Assembly: GCA_944323595.1 (NCBI GenBank)
Contig: CALUTF010000007.1
Span: 1 to 64,000 of the forward strand
Length of the DNA stretch: 64,000 nt
Source: Candidatus Gastranaerophilales bacterium
Lineage (GTDB): Bacteria > Cyanobacteriota > Vampirovibrionia > Gastranaerophilales > Gastranaerophilaceae
Direction of reading: 5' to 3'
Shown piece by piece: positions 36,467 to 45,702 of the stretch. Under the pieces are notes generated by a model. That model had not been told where the DNA came from and did not search any database. It saw nothing but the letters and a program-made list of their open reading frames with translations. A program made the position numbers and the translations under genes. Within the stretch, counting starts at the first letter, position 1. Each line of letters starts with the position of its first letter.

Positions 36467-38437
36467 ATGGAGATTTATTTTATTGCACTACTTGCCCCGA
36501 TAGCGGGCGGACTTATGTCATTGTTCGTGAAAGAGAGTTTTAAACTGAAAGTAGTTTCTTTCTTTTCATTTATATCAATGATACTTTGTTTGATACCGGC
36601 AATACAAGTTTTGTTGAACGGTGAAAGTTTGAATATGAGTCCGGTTACGGATACTATGTTTGGAGCGCTGACTTTTGTGATTGATCCTCTGGCAGCGTTT
36701 TTTATTTGTGTAATTTCCGTAATGGGATTTATGGCTTCATTATATTCTAACGGATATATGGCGCCTTATTTGAATAAAGGAATGAATATTTCCTCTCACG
36801 GTTTGTTCTTTTCTTTGTTATTATCATCAATGCTTGCGGTTGTGACGATTCAGAACGCATTTTATTTTCTTGTTGCGTGGGAAATTATGTCACTTTCGTC
36901 TTTCTTCCTTGTAATATTTGAGGACAACAAAAAAGAGGTTTTAAATGCAGGCATTAAATATTTGATTTATATGCACATATCAGTGTTATTTATAATTTTA
37001 ACTTTCGCACTGTTGTGTATAAATTCCGGCAGTATGAATTTTGATATGTTCCGTGAAGTTTTACGGAATAATGTTCAATTTGTAAATCTGATATTTATTC
37101 TGGGATTTATAGGATTTGGTATCAAGGCGGGTTTTGTTCCGTTCCACAACTGGCTGCCGGAAGCTCACCCCGCTGCACCGAGCCATGTATCAGGTGTTAT
37201 GTCAGGCGTTATGATTAAGACGGGTATTTACGGAATTTTGAGAATTTTATGTCTTATCGGAATTCCGTCTTTATTTATTTCTTATTTTGTCTTAATCGTA
37301 TCTGTTGTATCAGCTTTGTACGGTGTGCTTTATGCTATAACACAGCACGATATGAAAAGACTGCTTGCTTATCACAGTATTGAAAATATAGGTATAATCG
37401 GTATCGGTATCGGAACCGGTATGCTTGGACTTGCATACAATTGTATTCCTGTAGCGGTTCTGGGATTTGCCGGCGGCATTTTACATATTTTGAACCACTC
37501 TATATTCAAAGAACTTTTATTCTTCGGTGCAGGTGCTGTTTATAAACAAACCCACACCCGCGATGTTGAAGTTCTTGGCGGTTTGATTAAGGTTATGCCT
37601 TATACGGCATTCTTTTTCCTTGTCGGTTCTGTTGCAATTTGCGGATTGCCGCCTTTTAACGGTTTTATCAGTGAATTTTTAATTTATTTCGGTATGCTTC
37701 AGGGGCTGGCTGTTAACAGTTTGGGAATGCTTATTGTTTTAATTCTTTCAATAGCCGGTCTGGCATTAGTCGGAACTATGGCTATCCTTTGTTTTACAAA
37801 GGTTTTCAGTATTTGTTTCCTCGGGATGCCGAGAAGTGATAAGGCTGAAAATGTAAGTAGTGATGTTTCGATTTCTATGGTATTACCTATGGGAATTCTG
37901 GCATTATTTACACTGTTGATTGGTATATTCCCGCATCAGATTATCAAGGCTTTGTTTGCGCCTGTTGGAATGTTTGTTAATAATACTCCGATGCCGGCAG
38001 CTGTAAGTCTGATGCAGAATATTGCAATTGTTTGTCTTGCTTTTATTATGTTTATGGCGCTTCTTGTTATTGTCAAATGCGTTGCAAACAGAAAAGCACC
38101 TCTCCATTGTACATGGGGCTGCGGTTATGACAAACCTAATAATCATATTCAGTATACGGCGTCTTCTTATGCAAGCCCGTTTTTATCAATGCTGACTCCT
38201 TTATTCAAGAAAGTATTTGATATTAAAAAGCCAAAGGAATTATTCCCGAAAGATTCACATTTCAGTCTGCATATTGAAGATGTTGAGGAGGCTTATTTCC
38301 TTACACCTTTTGTACGCAGTGTTGAAAAATTCCTTTCAAAATTTGAAAGAATTCAAAACGGTAATATTCAACAATATATTCTTTACGGATTGGTGTTCCT
38401 GATAATAACATTAATCGGAGTAGTATTTTTAGGATAG
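36467..38437 (+). CDS. Ehr/hydrogenase-4 complex membrane subunit, HyfB-like
   Basis: A 656-residue proton-pumping antiporter subunit, homologous to HyfB and to NuoL/M. About 14-16 spans. 'AWEIMSLSSFFLVIFED' carries the conserved Glu of helix 5, 'GIKAGFVPFHNWLPEAHPAAPS' the Lys-His channel, and 'LLAYHSIENIGIIGIGIG' the second. The C-terminal part includes 'CTWGCGYDKPNNHIQYTASSYASPF', typical of the HyfB/HycC group rather than complex I. It is the first gene of a six-gene operon with no NADH-binding module. AGAGAG precedes the ATG. Confidence 0.88.
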   Translation: MEIYFIALLAPIAGGLMSLFVKESFKLKVVSFFSFISMILCLIPAIQVLLNGESLNMSPVTDTMFGALTFVIDPLAAFFICVISVMGFMASLYSNGYMAPYLNKGMNISSHGLFFSLLLSSMLAVVTIQNAFYFLVAWEIMSLSSFFLVIFEDNKKEVLNAGIKYLIYMHISVLFIILTFALLCINSGSMNFDMFREVLRNNVQFVNLIFILGFIGFGIKAGFVPFHNWLPEAHPAAPSHVSGVMSGVMIKTGIYGILRILCLIGIPSLFISYFVLIVSVVSALYGVLYAITQHDMKRLLAYHSIENIGIIGIGIGTGMLGLAYNCIPVAVLGFAGGILHILNHSIFKELLFFGAGAVYKQTHTRDVEVLGGLIKVMPYTAFFFLVGSVAICGLPPFNGFISEFLIYFGMLQGLAVNSLGMLIVLILSIAGLALVGTMAILCFTKVFSICFLGMPRSDKAENVSSDVSISMVLPMGILALFTLLIGIFPHQIIKALFAPVGMFVNNTPMPAAVSLMQNIAIVCLAFIMFMALLVIVKCVANRKAPLHCTWGCGYDKPNNHIQYTASSYASPFLSMLTPLFKKVFDIKKPKELFPKDSHFSLHIEDVEEAYFLTPFVRSVEKFLSKFERIQNGNIQQYILYGLVFLIITLIGVVFLG

Positions 38438-38453
38438 GTAATAGGTAGTAAAA

Positions 38454-39371
38454 ATGATATTGAGTTTGATAAATTTAATAATACTCTTATTCGCGCCTTT
38501 CCTTGTGATAGGAGTGATTAAAAAGACAAAAGCTTTCTGGGCAGGCCGCAAAGGTGTTTCTATCTGGCAGCCGTTGAGAGATTTTGTCAGATTGATGAGA
38601 AAAGATTACGTAATCAGTGAAACTACTTCGTGGATATTCAAATTTTCACCTATGGTTACGTTTGCAACGGTAATTTTTGCAGGGCTTTTTGTTCCTATGG
38701 TTCAAGGGTATTCTGTTATAAATATGCCGGGCGGATTTATTCTTTTTTCATACATACTTGGTTTGGGAAAATTTTTCTCACTGATTGCGGCAATGGATAC
38801 CGGAAGCAGTTTTGAAGGTATGGGCGCAAGCCGTGAAGCTTGTTTTACAACTATAGTTGAACCCGCATTTTTCATTATTATGGCATCAATAATTGCTCTG
38901 ACAGGTAATTTTACATTCCACGGATTATCTCAGGTGCTTGCGAATGCTGGCGGGCTTGGTGTTTTGATAATTATTCTTGCGGTGCTCGCTTTATTTGTAA
39001 TGCTGCTTACAGAATGCTGCCGTGTTCCTGTTGACGATCCGACCACTCACCTTGAATTGACTATGATTCACGAAGTTATGATTCTTGATAATTCAGGGCA
39101 GGATTTGGGTTTAATTACATGGGCTGCCGGAATTAAGATGGTTATACTGGAATCTTTGATTGCGGCTTTGATTATCCCGATGAATTTGAGTTTTGGATAT
39201 GCACTTCTTGCGTTTCTCGGGGTGATTTTCGGGCTGGCTGTTGTGATAGGAACTCTTGAATCCGGTATTGCAAGACTCAGAATGTCACATGTATTTGAAT
39301 TCATTTTTTCAATGTCTTCATTTGCTTTGATTATTCTTTCTCTTGTTGCAATTAAAATTTACGGAAGTTAG
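38454..39371 (+). CDS. Ehr/hydrogenase-4 complex membrane subunit, HyfC/HycD-like (NuoH type)
   Basis: A 305-residue, about eight-span homologue of NuoH, HycD and HyfC, the membrane subunit that docks the soluble arm. Landmarks: 'AFWAGRKGVSIWQPLRDFVRLMRK', 'GSSFEGMGASREA', and 'CCRVPVDDPTTHLELTMIHEVMILD', with the conserved Glu/Asp/His cluster of the quinone-side loop. Spacing to its neighbours is 10-17 bases with AGGT ribosome sites, so the operon is tightly organised. Confidence 0.88.
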   Translation: MILSLINLIILLFAPFLVIGVIKKTKAFWAGRKGVSIWQPLRDFVRLMRKDYVISETTSWIFKFSPMVTFATVIFAGLFVPMVQGYSVINMPGGFILFSYILGLGKFFSLIAAMDTGSSFEGMGASREACFTTIVEPAFFIIMASIIALTGNFTFHGLSQVLANAGGLGVLIIILAVLALFVMLLTECCRVPVDDPTTHLELTMIHEVMILDNSGQDLGLITWAAGIKMVILESLIAALIIPMNLSFGYALLAFLGVIFGLAVVIGTLESGIARLRMSHVFEFIFSMSSFALIILSLVAIKIYGS

Positions 39372-39380
39372 GTAGAAAAT

Positions 39381-40031
39381 ATGGAAAATGCATTAATAAT
39401 TTTATTCGGATTAACAATGTTATATATGGCTGCGACAAGCAGGCTTATGGCTCATATAAGAATTCTTGCCGTGCAGGGAATTTTATTGTTCCTTATCTGC
39501 TATTTCGGAACGGAAAAAACAGATTTGTTTAATTTCCTGTTTCTGGCGTTTGAAACTTTGATAGTTAAGGCTCTTGTGATTCCGCTGTTTTTGAACCACA
39601 TAGTCAAAAAAACGCATGAATATAGAGATATGGAAGCTAATATCCCTCATTTTTACTGTTTATTTATATCAAGCGTAATACTTTTTGGCGGATTTTTGAT
39701 TTCGGATATTAATTTTCCTGCAATGAAGATGATTAATCCTGTTTATTTCGGGGTTTCCATTGCGGTCATCATTATCAGCCTGTTATTGATTACTATAAAA
39801 CATAAGATTTTGACAAACGTTGTTGAATTTATCACAATGGAAAACGGTATTTTCCTGCTTTCTTTATCAGTTGCAAAAGAAATGCCGGTGATTGTTAATC
39901 TCGGAGTGTTACTTGATATATTTATTGCCGTGTTTATTCTCGGTCTGCTTGTCAGACAAATTAACAAAGAATTTGACGGTATTGAAGTCTCACATTTATC
40001 AGATTTGAAGGATTGTGAATATGATGATTAA
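39381..40031 (+). CDS. Ehr/hydrogenase-4 complex membrane subunit, HyfE-like
   Basis: A 216-residue protein with about six spans, matching HyfE: 'RLMAHIRILAVQGILLFLIC', 'FEALTVKALVIP'-like 'FETLIVKALVIPLFL' and 'EFITMENGIFLLSLSVAKEMP' (NuoK-like Glu in 'TMENG'). In related complexes it contributes to the proton path next to the antiporter subunits. It overlaps the next gene by 11 bases. Confidence 0.82.
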   Translation: MENALIILFGLTMLYMAATSRLMAHIRILAVQGILLFLICYFGTEKTDLFNFLFLAFETLIVKALVIPLFLNHIVKKTHEYRDMEANIPHFYCLFISSVILFGGFLISDINFPAMKMINPVYFGVSIAVIIISLLLITIKHKILTNVVEFITMENGIFLLSLSVAKEMPVIVNLGVLLDIFIAVFILGLLVRQINKEFDGIEVSHLSDLKDCEYDD

Positions 40032-41463
40032 TATGATTTTACTTTTCCCTGTTATAGCGTGTTTAATTCTTTGCATATTTAAATGCAAATGGATGAATAA
40101 TTTGATGATTACATTGTATGCAATTTTGCATTTTTGCGTGTCAGCATACTATTGCACAGTAGGTGTTCCTCAGCAGAGTATAAATAAATATTTTGGAGTT
40201 GATTCTTCAAATATTGTATTTCTCGCAGTTCTGTCTGTTGTGTTTCTTGCGGTTGCAATTTATAACAACGGGTATATGAAACATGAGCAGACAGAGCCTC
40301 GAAGATTGCGCCATTATGCTTATATGGTTTTGATATTTGTTTTATCAATGACAGGTGCAATATTAAGTAATAACCTCGGTTTATCGTGGGTGTTTATAGA
40401 GGCAACAACTCTTGCAAGTGCGTATTTGATTTATTTTAACAAGACTAAAAATTCAATTGAAGCCGCATGGAAATATGTTTATATATGTTCAATAGGTATT
40501 GCGCTGGCTTTTGTCGGAATTATACTTTTGACAGTTTCAACAGGAAATTTGAACACGCTTGCTTATAACGAATTATATGCAAACGCTTCAGGATTTAATG
40601 ATTTCTGGCTGAAACTTTCGTTTGTATTTATTTTATTCGGTATCGGAACAAAAATGGGGCTTGCACCTGTTCATTTTTGGCTCCCTGATGCCCATTCAGA
40701 ATCTCCGTCTCCTATTTCGGCATTACTTTCCGCTGCGTTATTAAATTCAGCGTTTCTGGTTATCTTGAAAGTTTTCAAAATAACGGTGCTTGCCGGATGT
40801 GAAGATTATGCAAGAGCAATGATGCTTGTTATGGGATTTTTGTCTTTGTTTATTACTGCGGTATTTTTGTATCACATAAACAATTACAAACGTATGCTTG
40901 CGTATTCTTCAGTTGAGAATATGGGAATTCTTGCTATCGGGACTGCAGTCGGCGGAATCGGTGTTTATGCTGCGATTTTGCATATGATAGGACATTCTTT
41001 GATTAAGTCATCTTTCTTTATGACTTCCGGTAATGTTCTTGAAATTTTTAAAACCAAGAAAATTAAATCAGTCACGGGTATTTTAAAAACAGATAAAAAA
41101 ACTGGCTGGCTGTGGGTGCTTTCTTTTGTCGGAATTGTTGCGCTGCCGCCGTCTGTTTTGTTTGTCAGTGAGTTTTTGATGATTAAAGCTATGTTTTATT
41201 TTCATCAATATGCACTTTGTGTTTTGTTTGTTATTTTGCTGACAGTTATTATGTTCGGTCTGGCTAAGGCTGTTATCAAAATGAGTTTTGGGCTGCCTCA
41301 TTCTGACAAAGAAGAAGAGTATGAACAAAATGCCAAAACTTTATCTTTTGGTATGTATTTCCCGCAAATTGTTTTGCTGATTATGGCATTTGTGCTGGGA
41401 CTTTACATTCCGAAATTTTTGAATGTGTTAATTAACGGTACTATCACGGGAATTGTGGGGTAG
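40021..41463 (+). CDS. Ehr/hydrogenase-4 complex membrane subunit, HyfF-like
   Basis: A second antiporter-type subunit (about 480 residues) of the NuoL/M/N family, HyfF-like. 'WVFIEATTLASAYLIYFNKTK' has the helix-5 Glu, 'GTKMGLAPVHFWLPDAHSESPSP' the Lys-His pair, and 'RMLAYSSVENMGILAIGTAV' the distal block. ATG at 40021 is used because AAGGA (40008-40012) lies 8 bases upstream; a GTG at 40015 is too close. The gene overlaps the HyfE-like gene. Confidence 0.88.
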   Translation: MMINMILLFPVIACLILCIFKCKWMNNLMITLYAILHFCVSAYYCTVGVPQQSINKYFGVDSSNIVFLAVLSVVFLAVAIYNNGYMKHEQTEPRRLRHYAYMVLIFVLSMTGAILSNNLGLSWVFIEATTLASAYLIYFNKTKNSIEAAWKYVYICSIGIALAFVGIILLTVSTGNLNTLAYNELYANASGFNDFWLKLSFVFILFGIGTKMGLAPVHFWLPDAHSESPSPISALLSAALLNSAFLVILKVFKITVLAGCEDYARAMMLVMGFLSLFITAVFLYHINNYKRMLAYSSVENMGILAIGTAVGGIGVYAAILHMIGHSLIKSSFFMTSGNVLEIFKTKKIKSVTGILKTDKKTGWLWVLSFVGIVALPPSVLFVSEFLMIKAMFYFHQYALCVLFVILLTVIMFGLAKAVIKMSFGLPHSDKEEEYEQNAKTLSFGMYFPQIVLLIMAFVLGLYIPKFLNVLINGTITGIVG

Positions 41464-41469
41464 AAATTT

Positions 41470-42921
41470 ATGAATTGGATTATTACGGAAAACAACAAAC
41501 CAATCAACCTTTATGATATTCCTTGTCTTAATATAAATGATTTGAGAAATGAAATTATTAATCTGGATAAAAGGGTTGTCGGCTTTTTCGGACAGAGAGT
41601 CAGTGACGGTGTAAAATTATTTGTTGTGATGGCAGATGATAGCGAGGGAAAACTTTATGTTTCATCGGCTCATTTTGCATCCGGTGAAAAATCTTACGAG
41701 TCATTAACTCAGACAATTCCTGCATTCCACATGTTTGAACGCGAGTTTTTTGAAGATTTCGGAATTGAACCGCTTCATCATCCGTGGTTAAAACCGGTGC
41801 GCGATCACAAAAAAGAGTATCCGTTCTTTGAAATCGAGGGGGAAGAAATTCACCAGGTCGGAGTCGGACCTATTCACGCAGGTGTTATTGAACCGGGACA
41901 TTTCAGGTTTATGTGTAACGGTGAAAAGGTTTATGATTTGGAAATTCGTCTCGGATATCAATCAAGAGGGGTTGAAGATTTGTTCATATCTTCTCCGTCA
42001 AACCAGCTTGCTGAATCTGTATGCGGCGATAGCGTAATTGCTTACAATCTGGCTTATTCCAAAGCAATAGAAGCACTTGAGGGGATTGAAGTTTCAAATC
42101 GTGCACAAATCATTAGAACCATTGCGCTTGAGATGGAACGTGCTGCAATTCATATTGGTGATTTGGGTGCAATTGCAGGTGATACGGCTTATTTAATGGG
42201 TGCTTCCATTTTCGGTGCAACAAGAACTCTTGTGATAAATACAATGCTTGAAATTTGCGGAAGCCGTTTCGGGCGAGGACTTATCACGGTTGGCGGAGTT
42301 AATTATGATATCGACGAAGAACTTTCTGCAGGGATGCTGAAAACTTTTGATAAAGTCGTAAAGGATGTGAAACGTACTACTGAAACAATGCTTAAATCCC
42401 CTACGGTTATTTCAAGACTTGAAAGAACCGGTGTGGTAAGTCAGGAACAGGCAAAATCTCTCGGGCTTGTCGGAATGGCTGCAAAGGCTTCCGGCATCGG
42501 GCTTGATACAAGATTTGATTTCCCTGATAAATGGTATGCGGAATTTGAAGATAAAAAATTCAAAGCCGTAGGTGACGTCTATTCAAGAACAAGAGTCAGA
42601 TACAAAGAGATTATGCAGTCTTTTCATATTATAAGAAAACTTCTTGAAAAACTGCCAGAGTACAAAAATGAACCGCTTTGTGTTTCTCAAAATGCAAAAA
42701 GTGCTGATAAATTTGTTGTATCAATGACAGAGGGGTGGCGCGGGGAAGTTATTCATACGGTTATTACGGATAATAACGGTAATATTTCGCGTTATAAAAT
42801 TAAAGACCCGTCTTTCAATAACTGGTACGGATTGGCTATTGCGGTCAGAAATAATGGGATTTCGGACTTCCCGCTGTGTAACAAGAGTTTTAACCTTTCC
42901 TACTGCGGAAATGATTTATAA
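41470..42921 (+). CDS. Ehr complex large subunit (HyfG/HycE-like) without Ni ligands
   Basis: A 483-residue NuoC-NuoD fusion. The N-terminal 30-kDa-type domain (about 1-115) has 'HMFEREFFEDFGIEPLHHPWL'. The catalytic-type domain follows: 'VGPIHAGVIEPGHFRF', 'LEIRLGYQSRGVEDL'. In real [NiFe] group 4 enzymes the first ligand motif is CGxC and the last is CxxC. Here they read 'ESVCGDSVI' (Cys185, second position Ser188) and 'SYCGNDL' (Cys479, second position Asp482). One Cys of each pair is lost, so no normal NiFe site can form. This is the pattern of energy-converting hydrogenase-related (Ehr) complexes. The electron acceptor is unknown. Confidence 0.85.
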   Translation: MNWIITENNKPINLYDIPCLNINDLRNEIINLDKRVVGFFGQRVSDGVKLFVVMADDSEGKLYVSSAHFASGEKSYESLTQTIPAFHMFEREFFEDFGIEPLHHPWLKPVRDHKKEYPFFEIEGEEIHQVGVGPIHAGVIEPGHFRFMCNGEKVYDLEIRLGYQSRGVEDLFISSPSNQLAESVCGDSVIAYNLAYSKAIEALEGIEVSNRAQIIRTIALEMERAAIHIGDLGAIAGDTAYLMGASIFGATRTLVINTMLEICGSRFGRGLITVGGVNYDIDEELSAGMLKTFDKVVKDVKRTTETMLKSPTVISRLERTGVVSQEQAKSLGLVGMAAKASGIGLDTRFDFPDKWYAEFEDKKFKAVGDVYSRTRVRYKEIMQSFHIIRKLLEKLPEYKNEPLCVSQNAKSADKFVVSMTEGWRGEVIHTVITDNNGNISRYKIKDPSFNNWYGLAIAVRNNGISDFPLCNKSFNLSYCGNDL

Positions 42922-42932
42922 GGATAGAAAAA

Positions 42933-43676
42933 ATGTTAGAAACTTTAAGATTAAGATACTTTCAAGGTAATCAGTTTATCAAAGATATAGAAAATGCTCC
43001 GATGAGAAAGCAATTCAGAGGTTTTCCGGTATTAAAGTCAGGTGAAGATACATCGTCTTGTGACGGTATTTGTCCTACCGGTGCATTGAATTTAAATCCT
43101 CTTTCAATAGATATGGGTAAATGCACATTCTGCGGCGCATGTGCAAGAGCTTGCAAGGCTGTTGAATTTACAAACGGCTACAAGCTTGCATCAACTGACA
43201 GAGAAAAACTTGTCGTAATGCCTGATATGACTTATGAAGATTATCAGAAAACTGCCGTTGAAGTGAGGGATGAAATTCATAAAATTTTCGGACACTCTTT
43301 AAAATTAAGACAGGTTTCTGCTGCCGGATGCAACGGATGTGAAATGGAATTGAATGCATGCTCAAACGTAAACTTTGATATGGGAAGATTCGGGATTGAT
43401 TTTGTCGCATCTCCAAGACACGCTGACGGTATAGTGATTACGGGACCTATTTCTGAAAACATGGCTTATGCACTGGAGGATTGTTATAAATCTACGCCGG
43501 ACCCGAAAATTGTCATACTTTGCGGTGCTTGCGCTATCAGCGGCGGTGTTTTTCAAAATGCAGCCAAGTTGAACAGAGAATTTTTGGAAAAATATCCGGT
43601 TGATTTGTATATTCCGGGCTGTCCTGTTCACCCTCTTACATTTATCAATGCAGTATTGAGTTTTATTAAAAAATAG
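42933..43676 (+). CDS. Ehr complex iron-sulfur subunit, ferredoxin plus NuoB-like (HyfI)
   Basis: A 247-residue fusion. Residues 40-80 form a one-cluster ferredoxin: the second motif is complete ('CTFCGACARAC', Cys64/67/70/74), whereas the first is reduced to 'CDGICPTGA' (Cys43, Cys47), giving one [4Fe-4S]. Residues 125-247 are NuoB/HyfI-like with the N2-type ligands 'AGCNGCEMEL' (Cys133/136), 'LCGACAISGG' (Cys200) and 'PGCPVHPL' (Cys230). It should link a soluble donor, probably ferredoxin, to the large subunit. Last gene of the operon. Confidence 0.88.
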   Translation: MLETLRLRYFQGNQFIKDIENAPMRKQFRGFPVLKSGEDTSSCDGICPTGALNLNPLSIDMGKCTFCGACARACKAVEFTNGYKLASTDREKLVVMPDMTYEDYQKTAVEVRDEIHKIFGHSLKLRQVSAAGCNGCEMELNACSNVNFDMGRFGIDFVASPRHADGIVITGPISENMAYALEDCYKSTPDPKIVILCGACAISGGVFQNAAKLNREFLEKYPVDLYIPGCPVHPLTFINAVLSFIKK

Positions 43677-43684
43677 TTTATTAT
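43656..43684 (+). promoter_or_regulatory. Promoter inside the end of the HyfI-like gene
   Basis: TTGAGT (43656-43661), 17 bases, TATTAT (43679-43684). The expected transcript start falls at about 43691-43693, that is on the ATG of the next gene. Confidence 0.6.
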
Positions 43685-43692
43685 TCTAACGT

Positions 43693-44862
43693 ATGGAAGA
43701 TTATAAATCACTTTTTTATAAGGCGCTTGATTGTAAGAAAAATAATCGTTCCGGTGAGGCGCGGGAGCTTTATTTGAAAGTTCTTGAATTAAAACCTGAT
43801 TTGACGGAAGCTTATTTTAATCTTGCAACTATTTATTACGATAACAATGAATGTCAGAAAGCGGTCGATTGTTATAAAAAAATTCTTGAACTTAATCCTG
43901 AAGATACGGAGGTAAAATATTTTCTCTCGCTGGCGTATTTTAAAATGAAAAATTACGCGGAGGGTGAAAAATACTTTGAAAATCGTTTATGCAGAAAAAG
44001 CAGTATTATGTCGCAGATGAAAACTTACCCGAATCTTACAAAGTCTGCGCCTGTATACAGCGGTGAGTATGCACCTGATAAAACAGTTTATACTTACTAT
44101 GAAGCAGGTTTCGGGGATATGATAATGTATGCGCGCTATCTGCCTTTGTTGAAAGAGCGTGTCGGGAAAGTTATTTTCAAACCCCAGAGAGAACTTTTTA
44201 ATTTGTTCAGGGAAAATAATTTTAACTGCGACATTATGGGGACATTTTTACCTGAAGATAAAATTCATTTTGATTTTCATATTCCGATTATGAGCCTGCC
44301 ATTTGCTTTAGAACTCGGCGGAGATGATATCTTTAATCTTCGTGCCGGCTATATGAAAGCAAATCCGGAAAAAGTACGTGTGTACAAAGAAAAATATTTT
44401 AATAATGATTGTTTCAAAATAGGTATTAAATGGCAGGGAAATACAATGTATGACAGAGGGCGGGTTATTACCGTCGAATCTTTCTTTAAACTTTTTGATA
44501 TTCCGAATACAAAATTTTATTCCTGCCAGACTTTTGATGGTTCTGAAGAGATTGAAAAAATTAAATCTAAATATGATATTGTTGATTTAGGTTCAACTTT
44601 TAAAGATTTTTCTGACACTGCAGGTGCACTTGATAATCTTGATTTGATTATCAGTAACGATTCTTCACTTGCGCATCTTGCAGGTGCAATGGGAAAAAGG
44701 TGTTTTGTTCTGCTTCCTTATGTCTATAACTGGCGCTGGCATACTGATTTAAGCATTTGCGACTGGTATGAATCTGTTAAAATTTTCCGTCAAAAAACTC
44801 CCGATGATTGGACGGGAGCTTTTGATTATGTATTTGAAGATTTGACTAATCTTTGTTGTTAA
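43693..44862 (+). CDS. TPR protein with GT9/GT41-like glycosyltransferase domain
   Basis: A 389-residue protein. Residues 1-105 hold about three TPR units ('SGEARELYLKVLELKPDLTE', 'AYFNLATIYYDNNECQKA'). The rest resembles the nucleotide-sugar domain of TPR-linked transferases: 'TYYEAGFGDMIMYARYLPLL', 'FKIGIKWQGNTMYDRGR', and 'LDNLDLIISNDSSLAHLAGA' with the conserved Asp-Ser-Ser and His, then 'LLPYVYNWRW'. It probably modifies a protein or a surface polymer. It has no Shine-Dalgarno; a promoter overlapping the preceding gene would give a leaderless mRNA. It overlaps the convergent next gene by 17 bases. Confidence 0.75.
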   Translation: MEDYKSLFYKALDCKKNNRSGEARELYLKVLELKPDLTEAYFNLATIYYDNNECQKAVDCYKKILELNPEDTEVKYFLSLAYFKMKNYAEGEKYFENRLCRKSSIMSQMKTYPNLTKSAPVYSGEYAPDKTVYTYYEAGFGDMIMYARYLPLLKERVGKVIFKPQRELFNLFRENNFNCDIMGTFLPEDKIHFDFHIPIMSLPFALELGGDDIFNLRAGYMKANPEKVRVYKEKYFNNDCFKIGIKWQGNTMYDRGRVITVESFFKLFDIPNTKFYSCQTFDGSEEIEKIKSKYDIVDLGSTFKDFSDTAGALDNLDLIISNDSSLAHLAGAMGKRCFVLLPYVYNWRWHTDLSICDWYESVKIFRQKTPDDWTGAFDYVFEDLTNLCC

Positions 44863-45562
44863 TAAATGTTCCTTTTATGTGTATGATAAGCGGAGGCGTT
44901 AGAGGGTCAGTGCTTTTGAAGTGTGAATAGACAAGCGTTCGTGGTAATCTTATTTCAAATATGTTTTTGAAAAAGTTATCCTTACTTACGTAATTTTCAA
45001 AGAAATATTTGTAAAAGTCTCTGTCTGTATCGTTAATCAGCATATAGGTACGTTTTTCGAAAAATGGTTTATATAGAGTAATTTCGTTATTTTTAAACTG
45101 TGAAACTTTAACAAGTTCAACCCCTGGGAAATGTGCTTTAATTCTTTTATCGCTCAATGGCTGACGTATGAATTGAGTACCGTCAAAGTATAATCTGTAG
45201 AATTGGAGTTTATGAATATTGCAGCCAATTAATCTTGACTGGCATAAGAATTCGTAATTAGTATCGGTTTCATATTCCGGCTTCTTTTTAGCTGCTAATT
45301 CTTCTGCCGTACCTATAGTAACAGCTTCTTCCGGTGCATTTTCAAGTGTATAGACAGAATAGCCTCCGGAACCTGTTGTCCAGTGTTTTGTAAAAATTAA
45401 GTCGGCATCAGAGAGTTCTCTTGACCATTTTTTTGATTCTGTTTTATATCCGACCTGTTGTCCTTCATCTATCATATTTGATACAACATCACACAACTGG
45501 TACTCTGCGTATGCATTATTCATCATAAAAAAAGCAATAAATAATAGTACTATCTTTTTCAT
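44846..45562 (-). CDS. Secreted hypothetical protein (238 residues)
   Basis: A signal peptide ('FIAFFMMNNAYA') precedes a mature protein of about 220 residues with four cysteines ('YQLCDVVSN', 'YEFLCQSRLIGCNIHK') and mixed alpha/beta composition. I recognise no domain. GGAG precedes the ATG. It converges with the TPR glycosyltransferase and diverges from the small secreted protein at 45703. Probably periplasmic. Confidence 0.6.
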   Translation of the reverse strand: MKKIVLLFIAFFMMNNAYAEYQLCDVVSNMIDEGQQVGYKTESKKWSRELSDADLIFTKHWTTGSGGYSVYTLENAPEEAVTIGTAEELAAKKKPEYETDTNYEFLCQSRLIGCNIHKLQFYRLYFDGTQFIRQPLSDKRIKAHFPGVELVKVSQFKNNEITLYKPFFEKRTYMLINDTDRDFYKYFFENYVSKDNFFKNIFEIRLPRTLVYSHFKSTDPLTPPLIIHIKGTFINNKD

Positions 45563-45634
45563 AGAATCTCCTTACACAAAATATAAGTTAATTATATAGA
45601 TATTTTTTTATTTTGAAAAGTACTTAACAATTAT

Positions 45635-45663
45635 TTGATGAATAATCTGATTTGTGCTAAATT
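45635..45663 (+). promoter_or_regulatory. Probable promoter
   Basis: TTGATG (45635-45640), 17 bases ending TGTGC, then TAAATT (45658-45663), 40 bases before the ATG at 45703. Confidence 0.5.
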
Positions 45664-45702
45664 AATTTTGTAGGGTAGATTTTTATTAACAGGGGTATAT
45701 TT

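Noticed and set aside
36467-43676. Functional [NiFe] hydrogenase
   Set aside because: Both nickel-ligand CxxC pairs are missing one cysteine each in the large subunit.
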